This document shows, in pieces, positions 23,308 to 36,710 of a stretch of DNA of 64,000 nt. The position numbers and the translations under genes were made by a program. Below the pieces are notes generated by a model that worked only from the letters and a program-made list of their open reading frames with translations, was not told the origin of the DNA and searched no databases. Where the stretch lies: the NCBI RefSeq assembly GCF_964340395.1, contig NC_135554.1, positions 12,638,251 through 12,702,250 on the forward strand, in the 5' to 3' direction. The DNA comes from Glandiceps talaboti (taxonomy: Eukaryota; Hemichordata; Enteropneusta; Spengelidae). Each line of letters begins with the position of its first letter. Position 1 is the first letter of the stretch.

Positions 23308-26300
23308 CTACAAATAGACAAAACAGAGATTCGTAATATTACATACAAGTGCCAGTGCATTGTCATACATAATATTGGACTTTTACAGCCCGTTACAGGA
23401 TTAGCATACAGTTTCAATGAGCTGAGATGACATGAAATGAAGTGAGATGAGATACTGAAGATATGAAATATTCAATAGAAGACCCAGTGCATTCTTAGCT
23501 CTACCAGTAGTCCCATAGTGATTGCACTTTTTACAGTCACTACAGGATATCCCACTTTAAAATAAACAAAAAGAAATAACGACAGAGGTTCGTTGCATGT
23601 TATTTTTTATTCTTGTGTAATGTAGGGCCTTTAGGGACGATCGCACAAAATCGCACAAGCTCAGTTAGTTTAGGACAAAATCTCTACCTCTTCCCCTAAA
23701 CGAATCTGCACAAGTGCAGCAGCGATACGTTTTATATATGATGCAATCCTTGATCAGAATTGTAGCAGTCACACCACTAGAATCGATGCCATGTACAAAC
23801 ATAATGAACGATGGTAAACACATTCAAATACTACAGGAAACCAAGCATTGTAATACATTATCAAGAAAACTTATCAAGATCTCAGTAGTAAAAACAGAAC
23901 CTGTTATCCTTAAAGGTATGATTGGTTTTGAAATTTGGTTAGAAGTACGAAAATGAACTTTACTAATTATACTGACACCAGAATCCCCCCATTAATTCAT
24001 GACCATGTGTAACAATATGCGGTCGTCTTTTAGTTATCATACCATGACAATGAACACTTTATGATCATATACACAGAGAGAAACTTTAGCTTGTTGGGAA
24101 AAATAACTACAACCAAACACTCGTCTGAAATATTTAAACCACTAATAAGAGAAATTCAAATAAAGTGAGTGAGTGAGTGAGTGAGTGAGTGAAAGATATT
24201 TCTAGAAATAGTAATTTATATTGACCAGTCCGTCTCAACTATTCATTTAAACTGCATAACAGGCACAGGGTGCATTAAAAAAATAATACTCACGTTCTCA
24301 CTCTCTTCAAACAGCTCAACAGTACATTCTTGACCTTGACACATGAAGTGAATATGATGACTTGAAGATTCAATCATCTTCTGGTCATGACCTGCCAATT
24401 TTATAACATGTAACTTATTCACATTCACAAACTCCTCGTGCTTTCTGAGAGGACACTGAACACCAAACGTGTACTCGAGGTATTGAAAGTCCCTCCTTTG
24501 GATGATATTCAATTGTTCTAATAACCACTCGATGAACAGGCGAGGGTCACTCTTGGATGCTCTTTGTACAGTGACCTTGATCAGATTTTGATCTGGTAAG
24601 TGATGAATAAGTTCAAGACTGTAGTTTAGAGTCCAATCGTAGCAAAACTTGCCCATATTGAAATGAATATTTCTTCTCATGCTGGGATCGGTAGCTGTGG
24701 TGGCATTGATGCATCTGGCCAGGAGACGAGAAAATACAACATCTGGATGAACAGCGGCGAAATCGAAATAATATACTTCTTTCGTACCAGCAAGTGGAAA
24801 CGAATCTACCACATCAGGATTCTCTCCCTTTTCAAAACGTGGTAGTAAACATGGCACTATATAAAGCTGTTCTTCTGATTGTTCAGACGGGATAGGACAG
24901 ATCAAATCATACGCCTGAAGAAGTGGAATTATTACGTCTTCGGAAATCTGCATCTTATGGGTAATATGTTTTAATAGTTGCCTATGCGCAATATCCTTTG
25001 ATTCCAATAAGGACCAGCGTTGAGCTAACTGATGGGGGCGGTCTTCTGGGGATGGAATGGACACTAGATGTTTCATTACATCAACCAGAATCTGGGGATC
25101 GAAGATGACATATTTTTTCAGTGTGTCATGGTTGGGCTGGTAAATAATTTCGCCAGCTCTGTGGAAAAAATCTAACATCTCTTCAAACTCACTGACACCA
25201 TAAATCCCACATTCTCTTCTGACCAATTCCTGTACTTCAGTGTATGAACCAATTATATTGTAGAGACCATATTCTTGTGCTTCAGTTCTCCTGTCCTCAA
25301 TAACTTTGTAGAAGTGCAGAAACCTAATGGGGAAGTCATGGTTAACATATTCTGCATCCCGAAGTTTGGCCTCAATTGAACGTTGGAGGTTTTCTGTATC
25401 TTGATCTAGCTGCACGGAGTTCTCAATTAAGAATAAACATCTGCCATCATTATTTATGACCAGACGTTCACAGTATCTACCATACAGGTTTTCATGCAGG
25501 TAACGTCCTAGGATATCTCTATTGGAACCATCCGTGCTATCTCTATGGGTACCAACGAGAAATATAACTGCGTCTTTGTGTCTTGCATGAATATAAATTG
25601 AATTTAACCAGAAGAGAATCCTTTCAAGTTGTTCTTTTCTGTTCATTATTGCCTCCTTTAGATTGAAAACAACCAGATAAACTGCGTGGCTAGCGATAAA
25701 GATGTGATGCGTACAATAATACAATTTATCACCTGCGAAATCCCAAAGACTTAGTCTCATAGGCAGATGTTCAATGCCTTTCTCATGGGCTTTAAGTGCT
25801 TTACCAACTTTCACAATGGGAATACGTTGTGAAAGCACTTTCCAGTAGCCATATAATTCAACAGCAGGGTGAGTACCAATTGAGAAGATCAATATTATAC
25901 AAGATGGAAAAGACCAAAGTGATTCAGGGATAGTGATTTCCCCTCCAATCATCAATGCAAACAACACTCCAAGAAAAAACCCGAAGATTTTCTTTGGCCA
26001 ATATCCTAAATTCACTTGGGCATTCAAGGATCTACCTCTTATACCACCAGCTATCTTTCCACTCCAAAGTAGCATACCGAGGATAAAGGAATGAAAAAGG
26101 GAGTTGGAATCAAATATTGTCAGGATGATGCTAAGCAATAGTAAATAAAAAGATAACACAAGACTATCTGATGCTCTAACAAATGGGATGCTTCTAGTGA
26201 TTGTATTTGTAGCGAAATACCCATAACCTAAGATGCCAACAATGTTGCCAATGAGAGAAAACATGGACTCGACAAGTGGAGGCATTGTACTCTCAATGAA

Positions 26301-27176
26301 TGACTCTGGTAACTTAACGGTAAATAGATCATGTGATAAAGTGGGTGTAAGAATCACACACAGTGCAAAAGCAATACCCGCTCTGCACCCGAGACTTTCA
26401 AGTACTCCTAAAGTATATCCACACATGAAAAACACTGTACAAAATATAAGGTACTTTAAGATGGTCATGTGTACAGATGATGTGTCATAGTAGAGTAGAA
26501 CTGTGGGTAATGTAACTTGGTATCTTATATATCTATCAAACACAGTTAAAATGACAAATCCAGTTCCGTAACGATACACTTCTGTCAGAAAATCAAGACC
26601 AAGCAGGAGCATGACTCCAATGTACACATTCAACTCAAACAGGACAAACCCTATTGAAATATTGCAATCCAATAGGAAGATTGCCAAAGACATGATCAAA
26701 ACAGGAAGTTTTGTTACAAGAAGCAATACTGCCCAGAACTGTGAATATTTTCCTGGCGTATATTGAGGACTTTTAGATACTTTTCCTTGTTTTAATGGTT
26801 TTGGAGCGGTTGCTGTTGCTTTCGTCGCTGTATACCAGGAAGCCCCATCGTCAAAATGCTGCTGCTGCTGCTGTATTTGGCATTGCTTCCAGGTAGAGTC
26901 AACTGTTGTTGACTCGCATATTTTCGTTTCTATTCCAACAGTTTTTGGTTCATTTTGTTGGAATTTTTCTCCAGACAATAACCGCCGTAAGCTTGTCTTG
27001 CCAACTCTAGCATCACCCAAAAATATGACTTTGCTACGGTTGACTGGGAGCCTCCCAGTACGTCCTGCCTCTCGGTAGATCTCTTTAACTTCATCATCCC
27101 TTGACAGAACAGTAAAGTTATAACTGCGTTTGAATCCTAGCAATTCAGCCATCCATGTGTGAAATTTGGTACCCAT
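22697..27176 (-). CDS. Gene B: Roc GTPase split by multi-pass membrane insert, COR and Death domains
   Basis: Exons on the minus strand: 27176-24294, 23307-23166 and 22890-22697, giving 1072 residues. The ATG at 27176 (MGTKF) aligns with gene C; a CAAACAG acceptor about 13 bases upstream marks a non-coding first exon, so the longer upstream frame is intron. P-loop GDARVGKT is at 54-61 and switch I at KTVGIE. A poly-Gln run (QIQQQQQH) and the motif GASWYTA precede the membrane region (about 147-450). DFAGD starts at D479, followed by THRD. COR includes GEIIYQPNH (from 675) and DPQILVDVM, and extends to HVIKLAGHD. A Death domain ends the protein. The residue after DFAG is Asp where gene A and usual Roc domains have Gln. 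It is closer to gene C than to gene A. It is probably a membrane-bound signalling GTPase; its ligand or partner is unknown. Confidence 0.93.
24161..24192. repeat. (GTGA)n microsatellite in gene B intron 1
   Basis: Eight or so tandem GTGA units in the intron between exon 1 and exon 2 of gene B. Confidence 0.85.
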
Positions 27177-27189
27177 ATCTTCTATATCT

Positions 27190-27945
27190 CTGTTTGAAAG
27201 CAACATTGACACACAGTGAAAAGACAGTGTTAATGAATGGCAACGTATGAAAATAATGCAAATATGCCTAAGTTTGCACAAAACCACTCTGTGTTAACTT
27301 CACTAAATGACAATTACTTCAATTCCTAGTTGTTGGGGTTCATTTGCAAAACACCTATCACTATGTAAAGTTGGTAAATAAATCGTGTTATAATACACAA
27401 AACAGTTCAAACGTAGGTTTGTTATTGTAGGTTTCAAACTGTGCGTGTGCAATCACGTGAATGGTTTTTACCAAGTTAGGGTTCAATCAATTGCAAGTTA
27501 AGTTTGGAGAGTACTCTTGAGTTCCTTTAACCTTGCAGAAACGTTACGCCCTAAAGTGTATACATTCAGTTTTTGCACTTTAAGTACATGATCTCAAGAT
27601 GTAATGTGCCATAATTATACATGATGCACCAGCGTTGAGAACACCACTCATATATGACACTAACATAGTTGAATATGATTTATCCCTTAACTATGCCACC
27701 TTTCTGCTGCAGACCTGGTATGTAAGTATGTATGTATGTATGTATGTATGTATGTATGTATGTATCCAACAAATAAATGAAAAATGTTGATTGACTGACA
27801 CTGGACTAGGGTTGTGTTTTCATCCCATTGGCTATATTTTGATAATCTTTGCTTTAATAGTTTTATTTTACCTTTTTACCAAGTTGCAATAGAAATTGTG
27901 ACTTTTTACAATTATGCAACGGGTTGCCAAATTTGTTTGTTTGGC
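27190..27945. other. Upstream flank of gene B
   Basis: This is the likely 5' intron and promoter side of gene B. It contains a (TATG)n microsatellite at about 27720-27765. No other exon was recognised. Confidence 0.5.
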
Positions 27946-27949
27946 AACC

Positions 27950-28085
27950 GTTGCATATTTTTATATTGTATTCGGGGATCTAAATGGGAAACAAGTGTAT
28001 TGTTAGCGCCGGGTATGTGTACTAACTACATGTACTAAGGGCACTCCGACACATCTTCTTCCACCCTCAGACTACCAAATAAAGT
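27950..28085 (-). repeat. Dispersed repeat, copy 2 (partner at 2.04-2.15 kb)
   Basis: Read on the minus strand it matches 2040-2145, including GTCGGAGTG, ACACATACCCG and GAATACAATAT, plus a short extra segment with TAGTACATGTAG. Confidence 0.6.
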
Positions 28086-28187
28086 CTGACCCTACTGACG
28101 TCGACGAGTCGCCGTATACATAGCGTGCACGTGTCAATCACAGTTCTTACAACAACAAATATATATACATACATATATATATATATA

Positions 28188-28492
<305 letters not shown>

Positions 28493-28499
28493 GCTATGA

Positions 28500-31400
28500 T
28501 TATGCTTATACTGATAGTTTAAAATCAGGTTAAAACTGGTCAACCCCATAGCAAATTAATACAAACTGTTACATTTTTTCTCGGAATCGCTCGTTTCGCC
28601 TACACATAGGTGCAACAGGAAAAAAATAATTAGACATTGTATTTGTCAAAAATGTACTCTTTGTTCTTGAACTTTCCCAATGAAAATCTTGATAAGATAT
28701 TTGAATATAGTGTAAATGGTACTGGTGTTTCTGTAGACATTCATAAGAAGGACATTAATTCTTTCCTTTCCACCCACAAACTGTGAGCTTGGGGCTGTAC
28801 AGATCACCAAAATGACGCATTGTATCTGAGACAACTTTAGTGATTTCAGACTGTATTATGTCACTTCCTCTGTCTGTTGAGCTATTTTGCAAAGTTCCGA
28901 CTTAGTACGCCCTCATGGATAACAGTACATTACTAACAAATTGAACATTGGTGATGGTAATCTTAACAATACGAAATCAGGCTAGAATATGACATACTTT
29001 TTGGACCCGCCTTTGAAAATATGTGCCATTATATCAGTTAAATCACACTTCGTCTACGTGTAATGAAGCAGGGACACAAGAAGAGCGCGTTTTATCATCT
29101 ATTGTATACATGTACTACATGATCTGTGTTACATAATCTACATTCATTTTGTGATGGGGTCTTATCATAATTCCATGGTTCAGTGTTGTTATGATTTTGT
29201 TAACTAGATAGGTAACACTTGTCCAGGAAGACACATTTCCCACAATAATTGCAATAAAATGAATGCACGCACATTATAACATTTTCAGATACCGGTTACG
29301 TAATAATATTCAGGTATAGAGCTAACGTTGTACCTTATTTATGAGGGACTGTTTTGGCCTGGGTTAATTGTGAAGGTTGAATGGTTGGAACTTTATGCGT
29401 TGTGATCCGTTGTATACTAGTAGGTGTTCTTCACAACTCAACTAGGTCATGCAGAAAATGTTTGTTTCCTCCAATTTCAAAGCAGCATATTTAATTAAAT
29501 CACCCAACCTACAGATTTGACACTTCATGTACTCCCTCTACATGTCTATTGTGTAGCCATGGGAACATTGATCATTCAGTATCAACAGTAAGTATACACA
29601 TTGTGTATTCCACTATAGATAGATAACTCTAAATCTACAGCTCCAAGCCAAAACAGAACCCAGAATTAGGATTCATTGTTGTATTCCAGACCAGTATTCC
29701 GGGTCTCTTTATACTATGTGGATTCTACATTGATTCTGCTTTATTCTGTCATTATCCACAACTATGTATTCTAGATGATACTGGTGGACGTGGAACACTT
29801 TATACAGCTAGTGTGTCAGTAAGAATAACCACCAGTAAGACATACATACATGTAGTTCAGAACTACATCCTTTGAACCCATCATTGCCGTCATTATTTGT
29901 TATCACACGTAAAAACCCTCTACGAAGACAAATGCCCTAAACCAAGCGATCGTTCACACCTTTTCCGAAGTAAAGTGACACAGTTGTGCCATGCGATAAC
30001 GTTTTTCCTTATAGCCCCCCCCCCCCCCATGACTGTCTTTGATTACGTGAATTTTAAATACATGGCAAACGTGATGTTGTAGACTTTCGACTTGTATTCT
30101 TCAACGTCGTCAAAAAAGTATGACAGACTCATATACACGTACCTTTTGATAAAGTGGTGATGTTGTGTCCAATCATTACTTTTATGTTCAAATTTACTTT
30201 GAAAATACGTTTGGTTAATAATTGGCCATCGTATATCGCGAAGTTCAACCAGGGCGACTGTATACAAAATTCCAACATGGCGGAAAATGAAACAACAATA
30301 TTTACATTGCAATACGACCAGTTCGTGGTCGCTCTCATTGTTAATCAGCATGTTAGCAAAGTGATCAGTTCAATTTGTCAGTGATATATATATGGTGTAA
30401 ACTATAGACGTCATAAAACGCTGAGAGCTAAATACACTAAATAATCACACTTGTGACTTTATCAGTTTTACTCAGACTGTAATCAGTCGGGTTTTTTTTG
30501 TCGGGCGACAAACAAATTGACACCAGGAAGGATGCAAATGTAAGTGTGTGATTAAAATGCTAGAGCAGTGTCATGTTACGTACACTTGGTATGGACGCTA
30601 CAAGGGGAGTATTACTAAGAGCTAAAATTAGAGTCCCAGCTAATATGTGTACTACAGATCACCGACAGTTGTATTTCCACTGACCCATATAAAGCAAATG
30701 TGGAATTGTTCACCCGGCTTATTATTAACACATTAGCTTTTTTGGTAATGCAAATTAACTAGATCCCCAGTAAAATTTGGTAAACGGGATATGACAACTA
30801 CTTACCTCAGACAGAAAATGCCAACAATGTAAATGACACGGTAGTTCTTTGTTGTAAAAGTCCTGATTGCATAGCCGCATAGCATAGAGTGCATAGAGTG
30901 TATCGTTCCACCCGAAAGCGCTATGACAATTTAGTTTCGCACCCAATACTGTGTTGCTCGACGAATGTTCTCTTCTACTGAACAGGTTTTAATAGCGAGC
31001 TTCTTGAATTAATATCACAAAGTCATGTACCTTATTTTTAATCTCCAATTGTCAAGCTAGGGATCGTGTTCTTGGCGGAGTAATTTAGGGGATAATGCAT
31101 ACAGGGGGCGTCATCACGATTGCCTGGACTCCAGGAAAAAAAGGACCTTTTTGTTTCGAGCAAGAATGACACAACGAAACCCAACCCATCTGAACGAGAG
31201 CATAATCATGCAAAGGTTATACGACCAATTGTGTTACAATAGTATTAGTATGAAAATAATGATATGAGTTTCATATGTGTACTCAACAGCGCTAAGGCCA
31301 GGTTTTAATCATGGGGCTTACAATAGGCCTTTAACTGTTTACAAATGTTTGTTTACAAATATTTATTGTTTTCTCTGTTTACTTTTACATCTGTTTTTGC

Positions 31401-31929
31401 GTTTTAAGAATATCTTTCCTATACAAGGTGTCCTGTATAAATAAAGTAACGATTTGCAAATCTGCTGTGTTTTTGTTCTGAGTCAATTTTAACTGTTCTT
31501 TTGGCTTTACTATGGCTGCCTCATTAATTATCAATAAATTACTTCTACCAAGCGCCCTCACGCGTCGATCTTTAGAGAACTGCAACCAGTTAAAGTCTCT
31601 TTACAAACAATAAAGTAAAGAATAAAGTAACAAAATAAATATGTTAACAAATAAGGCCTATTTTAAGTCGCTGTGACTATATACTACAATATCTATAGCT
31701 CATGTTCCTATTATATCACACAATGGAATACACCTACTAATTCTATTGCATTTGAATAATCAATACTTCATTTTTCAGCGTTGTAAGTGCAATTACTATT
31801 ATGTTTAGTATACTGCATTTCTAAGTAAACATTCAGAGTTTTCACATGTAACTGCGGCCTGCTCAGGACACCTTATGAAATATTTATCAAATCTATGTTA
31901 AACTAAGTGGTTATATTGTGACTGCATGA
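28500..31929. other. Spacer between gene B and the LTR element
   Basis: No exon or known repeat that I can support. It has one poly-C run at about 30017-30028. Confidence 0.5.
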
Positions 31930-31933
31930 CTAG

Positions 31934-32635
31934 TGTTACAAAGTATATAACTGTATTATAAACACAGTAATTGTATCTAGGTTACCCGACCGTGTGAGGT
32001 CTAATTGATTAATGAGATAGTAATACGAGCTAGACCATGTTATTACTTGTAATTAAGTGAACGTTTGCAAGTGTCACTACAAGTGATAAATCACAACTTT
32101 TAATGAATTCAGCCTTAGTAGAAAAGAGTATTTTCAAAATAGATTATCTCTGAATTAAATTAACCGTAGTTCATAAACACTTCCTATATAAGGAAAAGAA
32201 TTGAAGTTTACTGTAAACATGTTATTTACTATAACCATATTTGTATTACGGAATGAAGATTTTAGATTTGAATAAAATGTGAATGTTGGGTGTATGCTAA
32301 TAAGCTACTTTACACGGAGAGATCTTGCGGGGCGGAAGAGAGCAACACGTCTGGATTTACGGTGTCTGATCTGCGTTGTAGTAGGAATACTACGGGGAAC
32401 TATTGTTTCTATCTAGTTTGAACTGCCGTAAGTGAAGGAAAACGAATCCAAAGCTCTCGTATTGTCGGTTTAAGCATACTCCTACTTCACCAAAAGTAAT
32501 AGTCTGTGTGCTTGTGAGTTTATCCCCTGAATACGTGTCCTGAGATTCTGGTACCTCTGAGATTGACTGTGTGCGTTTGAAGTTACAACTTGAATTTGGT
32601 CAATAACTATCAACACCAAAGACAAGTCTGTAGCA
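31934..32635 (+). repeat. 5' LTR
   Basis: By eye it is the same as the 3' copy over all 702 bases. It contains a TATA-like TATATAAG at 32185-32192 and AATAAA at 32271-32276, in the order expected for U3 promoter and R poly(A) signal. Confidence 0.93.
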
Positions 32636-32636
32636 C

Positions 32637-32654
32637 TGGTGTGAGATCCGGGCA
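32637..32654 (+). promoter_or_regulatory. Putative tRNA primer-binding site
   Basis: TGGTGTGAGATCCGGGCA starts 1 base after the LTR. TGG pairs with the CCA end of a tRNA, and the rest could pair with an acceptor and T-stem. I cannot assign the tRNA. Confidence 0.6.
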
Positions 32655-32739
32655 GTAAAACTGGTGAGCGACTCCAGGCAGGATAGCGTTATTCAAAGAA
32701 CAAAATTCGTCGAAAAAGGACTTTGATATGATATAAAGA

Positions 32740-33180
32740 AAGGGAACCAAATGACTTTGAAAATGCGTTCTCTGAGGCGAAGACGGCAGAAATATCTAAA
32801 CTACCGGTTGAAGATTTTCAACAATCGTCCAACGAAGGATTAAGGAACATTCCGAAAAACAGGACTCTGGAAAATTTGTTGCAACACACAATGGATTTCA
32901 CTGAACAATTGCGCCAACAGAATGACATTCTCAATCGCCAAAGTGAAGACTTGAGATCTAAGGTACAATCTCAAACATTTTCTGACAATAAGGGGGAGGG
33001 AGAAAACTTTTGTTAGGCAGACAAATTTGCCGCAATTTCAATAAGACGGGACATGCATGTTCTCAGCAACAAAGCTGCTATTCATGTGGTAAATATATCA
33101 CATTGCGAGAAATTGCCAGAGGCTTCCTCGGGGTAGATTTTATCCAAAAAAATTACTGAGGCGTGTGAGAAATGTCAAAT
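32740..33180 (+). pseudogene. Gag-like remnant with zinc-knuckle-like segment
   Basis: After a stop, a frame reads EREPNDFENAFSEAK and then a Gln/Asn/Asp-rich helix (DFTEQLRQQNDILNRQ), ending at TAG near 33014. In another frame, close downstream, CRNFNKTGHAC and CYSCGK resemble CCHC knuckles with part of the spacing lost. This is the Gag-nucleocapsid position of an LTR element, broken by a frame change and stops. Confidence 0.55.
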
Positions 33181-33418
33181 CATCAAACACTTCTCACAAG
33201 CCAAAGTGAAATTCTGTAAAATTTGCTGATTCGATGGTTCCTAACAGTAATTGAGCAAGGTTAGAACTTTTATCAATACTATTAGTACCTAAATTGCTAC
33301 TGGTGCAAATGTCACCATCATATCTACAAAATAATTTGATAAAATTCCTCAGTGAGATGATTTCTGAAAATCTGAATACAATTGCATAAATTTACCAAAC
33401 AATCAGCAAATTCCTATT

Positions 33419-33640
33419 TTGAGTTTTGTACGACTTCCAGTATATTATGACAATCAAGTGGTCAAAACTCCGGTGCATTTAGTTAAAAATTTAGACAGAG
33501 ATTTCATTCTGGGGATGGATTTCCTAAACAAACGACATAGGGTAATTATTGATCTAGCACGTCAACAAATTATTTATACATCGAAAAACCACTCTAGGAC
33601 CATCTCAAAAATATCATACCCTCTAGGTGTAAATGTGTAA
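33419..33640 (+). pseudogene. Fragment of retroviral-type aspartyl protease
   Basis: The segment LDRDFILGMDFLNK followed by VIIDLARQQIIY is the C-terminal signature (ILGxDFL, then a beta strand) of retropepsins in Gypsy-type elements. The catalytic DTG half is not in the same frame: only ISIATGANVTIIS-like remnants appear just upstream near 33290. Not functional as it stands. Confidence 0.6.
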
Positions 33641-35520
33641 TTTCGGCTAAGCTAAGGGGCACATTCCCAAATGGACTTATAGGATCCACTATTAACGTGA
33701 CGTTATTAAATTATGTAGGAATTCAGACTACACGAGGTTTAGCAACTACTACTTTCAGCCACTCCCAGACGGTACTACTTTACATAACTTTGACATGACA
33801 GACAAACATTTGCATAATGAGGTACAACCCTCTTTGGAACGGGAGGAATTCAATTCATTATTCGACTTTACTGGGCAGTAGTCTGATTTGACAGAGAGCT
33901 ATGGAGAAATAAACAGGCATTTGTTGATAAATCTAAATAGAACATGTACACTTAAGGTCAATTTAGGAAACAAACTGTTTGATCGCTGCATTCTTTCACA
34001 AAAGACGTGAACATATCGCGTCGTGCGAAATTGATAATATTTGAATATTGATATCACATAGTATGACAAAAAGTTATTTAAGGTAAATTGTTTTGAGTTG
34101 TCATTTAAGAGTGCCTGTATGATTGATTTTGCAAGTTTCTTATTTTATCTGGAACAAAGACAGCTGTGATTGTGTGAGTGATTGAATTAGTCTGGCCAGA
34201 CGCTGAATGATAGAGAAAGGTACTTCTTCAACGATTTCATGATTGCTCAAAACAACGGAAATTTTCGATAACAACATAGTCGCTATAATTACCTTTTCTC
34301 ATTTATCACTCCTATCAGTGAAAAATGCTACCATCTTATTGCCTTATTTGGTGAGGACAATACTGTTGTTGACTGTATAGTTAGTGAACCGTCTCATTTG
34401 TCACCGCTCTCAAACAAAAAACAACAACATTTTATCACCTTATATGGTAAGGAAAGTGTTTGGCTACACCAAGCCTTGTTTTCTTTCTGATGGAAAATTT
34501 CCAAAATATTTTATGCGTGGTCACACCATGTATTTGGTATGTAATTATGTTTTGTTTTAAATGTCTACATTTCTGTTCATTTAAGGTACTCTAAATTATC
34601 GCTACACCGACTACAGTTCCCCTAGGTACAAGTCTTGACAATAACTGACAGTGACCTTTTGGTAGAAACAATAATTTATAAACAGATTATAGATTGAATA
34701 AATCTGTTTGATGAATTTACTGTAGAGTCTATCTCACTTCGTTTGAGTCTAATATGAAAACATACATGTTTCTTATAGTCTGTTTGGCTTTACATGGTTT
34801 TCGACTCCAAGTTGAGTAACTCTGATATTATAATGTTTAGAAATATTAAGTTGGATTATATAATCAATGTTAATTTAAGAGCATTGAATATCGTATAAAA
34901 TAATTGTGTTGATTAAGACATGGTGGAGAAATGCGTTAGTATTGATGAAACAAGGCATTTTGTTAATAGTGTATAACACTCCTTCTATAACGTTGGCATA
35001 TTTACCTTTCTTAAAATAGGTTATGTCAGATATATCGTTGAAGGCAAAAGTCTTGTATTGGGTCTATTTATTTGATAAGATTGCTATTCGCGTGATTTGC
35101 GGATGCAATCGACTAGTCAGTAACTTGTTAAAACTTAATCGGGAAATTCCTGTTGGGAACTGTATCTCTAGATGACAAGGTCTAACAGCTGTACAAAGCT
35201 CGACATAGTAACGACAGTTCAATCAATTTTAAAGACGGTTCACTAGGATATATCTTCTTCATTCTTCACTCTGAGATGGGTAACTTTGCTCTTATCATGT
35301 TGTTTTGTTACTTGGCCTTAATATTATAATTAATGTGGAAAATGAGAAATTGAATATAGCATTACAAATCTTAATGACTAAAAAAGGTTGATGCGCAGCA
35401 AATTTCTTGGGATAAATCTACGAACCCATCGCCTACACAAGCATTTGAACCTAAGCAGAACACCGATTATATCAATATATTGTTGAAGCACTGTGTATCT
35501 TTTCTCTCTGTTTGATATTC

Positions 35521-35910
35521 ATGGCCACCTACAAATACTGCCTTCGTACATTTAAACAATATTGGCGAAAACTAACAAGTAAGAATAGAGATCATGAAGA
35601 GGGTCCTGTTGAGATGTCTAGCATTCCGATGCTACCCACTCAATCTAATGATAGTATGAACAATAGTAGTAAGGACATGACACCCTTGACTGTTTGTACG
35701 ATTCATGACAACCCCTTAGAAGGCCCCTTCATTCATGAAAATAAGGACGCACCTAATGCGACTATTGACATACCAGACGTGACTGATACACGGTCTCATA
35801 GTGTTGATGCTAGTAAATCCAGCGCTAATAAGACCTTAACTACTCCGGTTAAACATGATAAGGCTAATTCACAGTGTGACCCCTTGAGTTTAACTTGGTT
35901 TACAATATAA
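35521..35910 (+). CDS. Unidentified 129-aa ORF in the 3' part of the LTR element
   Basis: It starts at ATG 35521. A basic N-terminus (YKYCLRTFKQYWRKLTSKNR) is followed by a Ser/Thr/Asp/Asn-rich, probably disordered region, ending SLTWFTI. It sits where some LTR elements carry an extra 3' gene, and is the only long clean frame inside the element. I do not recognise a domain. It could be the tail end of a lost gene or an accessory ORF. Confidence 0.35.
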   Translation: MATYKYCLRTFKQYWRKLTSKNRDHEEGPVEMSSIPMLPTQSNDSMNNSSKDMTPLTVCTIHDNPLEGPFIHENKDAPNATIDIPDVTDTRSHSVDASKSSANKTLTTPVKHDKANSQCDPLSLTWFTI

Positions 35911-35914
35911 AGGT

Positions 35915-36700
35915 AGCGTCACTGGAATTTTGATGGTTGACTATAGTCAATTTTGATTTTTGACTTTGAAATTATTATTAATGGTACCTATTTATAATGA
36001 TGATTTCAATTTTGACGTCAATTTGTAACATTTTATTGAGTTTTTTTTGTATAATTACTTTTGAACTTTATTACTTATTGAAATGAGAACATTGAACTCT
36101 GGACGTTGAGATCATTTCAACTATGACTGTTGAAATAATATTGAACTCTACACTGTGAGACAATTTTGAACTTCTAATAAGAAGAAACATTTCAACTATG
36201 GATATTTTGAGTAATAATTAAGATAATGCGTTAAGATTAGATAAGAGATATTTTAATTTGTTGAAGACAAGTATTTTACGTTTATATAAGACACTTTTTC
36301 AATTTTAAGATATTTAGATAAGAGTGTTTACGATTTTGGATAAGTATATTTTAACTTTCAATGCCGACGTGTGATTTTCTGTCGACATAAGTGATTTCAA
36401 TAATTTTATTAACATACTTTTATTAACATTCTAACATTTAAGTAATTTCAGAGACTTTGAACTTTTACTAACATTTTAACATTTTAACTCCAACAACCAA
36501 AAACAACAAAAAAACAAAACAAAACAAAAAAAATAATTATTACCAATTTTCTATTCTTTGATTACATTTTACCTTACACAGAATATCTTTGAATTTTGAA
36601 TTTTACTCAAATTATTAACATTTCTATACCTTTTATTACTCTTTTATTATTCTTTTCAATTTCAATTGCTTAATTGTTTTGGGGACAAAACACTATGGAG
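35915..36700. other. A+T-rich 3' untranslated part of the LTR element
   Basis: T- and A-rich sequence with repeated TTTTGA and TTGAACT words and no frame of note. It leads to the purine tract AGGGGGTGG (36702-36710) that abuts the 3' LTR. Confidence 0.6.
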
Positions 36701-36710
36701 TAGGGGGTGG

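Noticed and set aside
27177-27287. An N-terminal signal-like extension of gene B (MVLCKLRHICIIF)
   Set aside because: It lies upstream of a splice acceptor at about 27190 and has no counterpart in genes A or C, so it is intron translated by chance.
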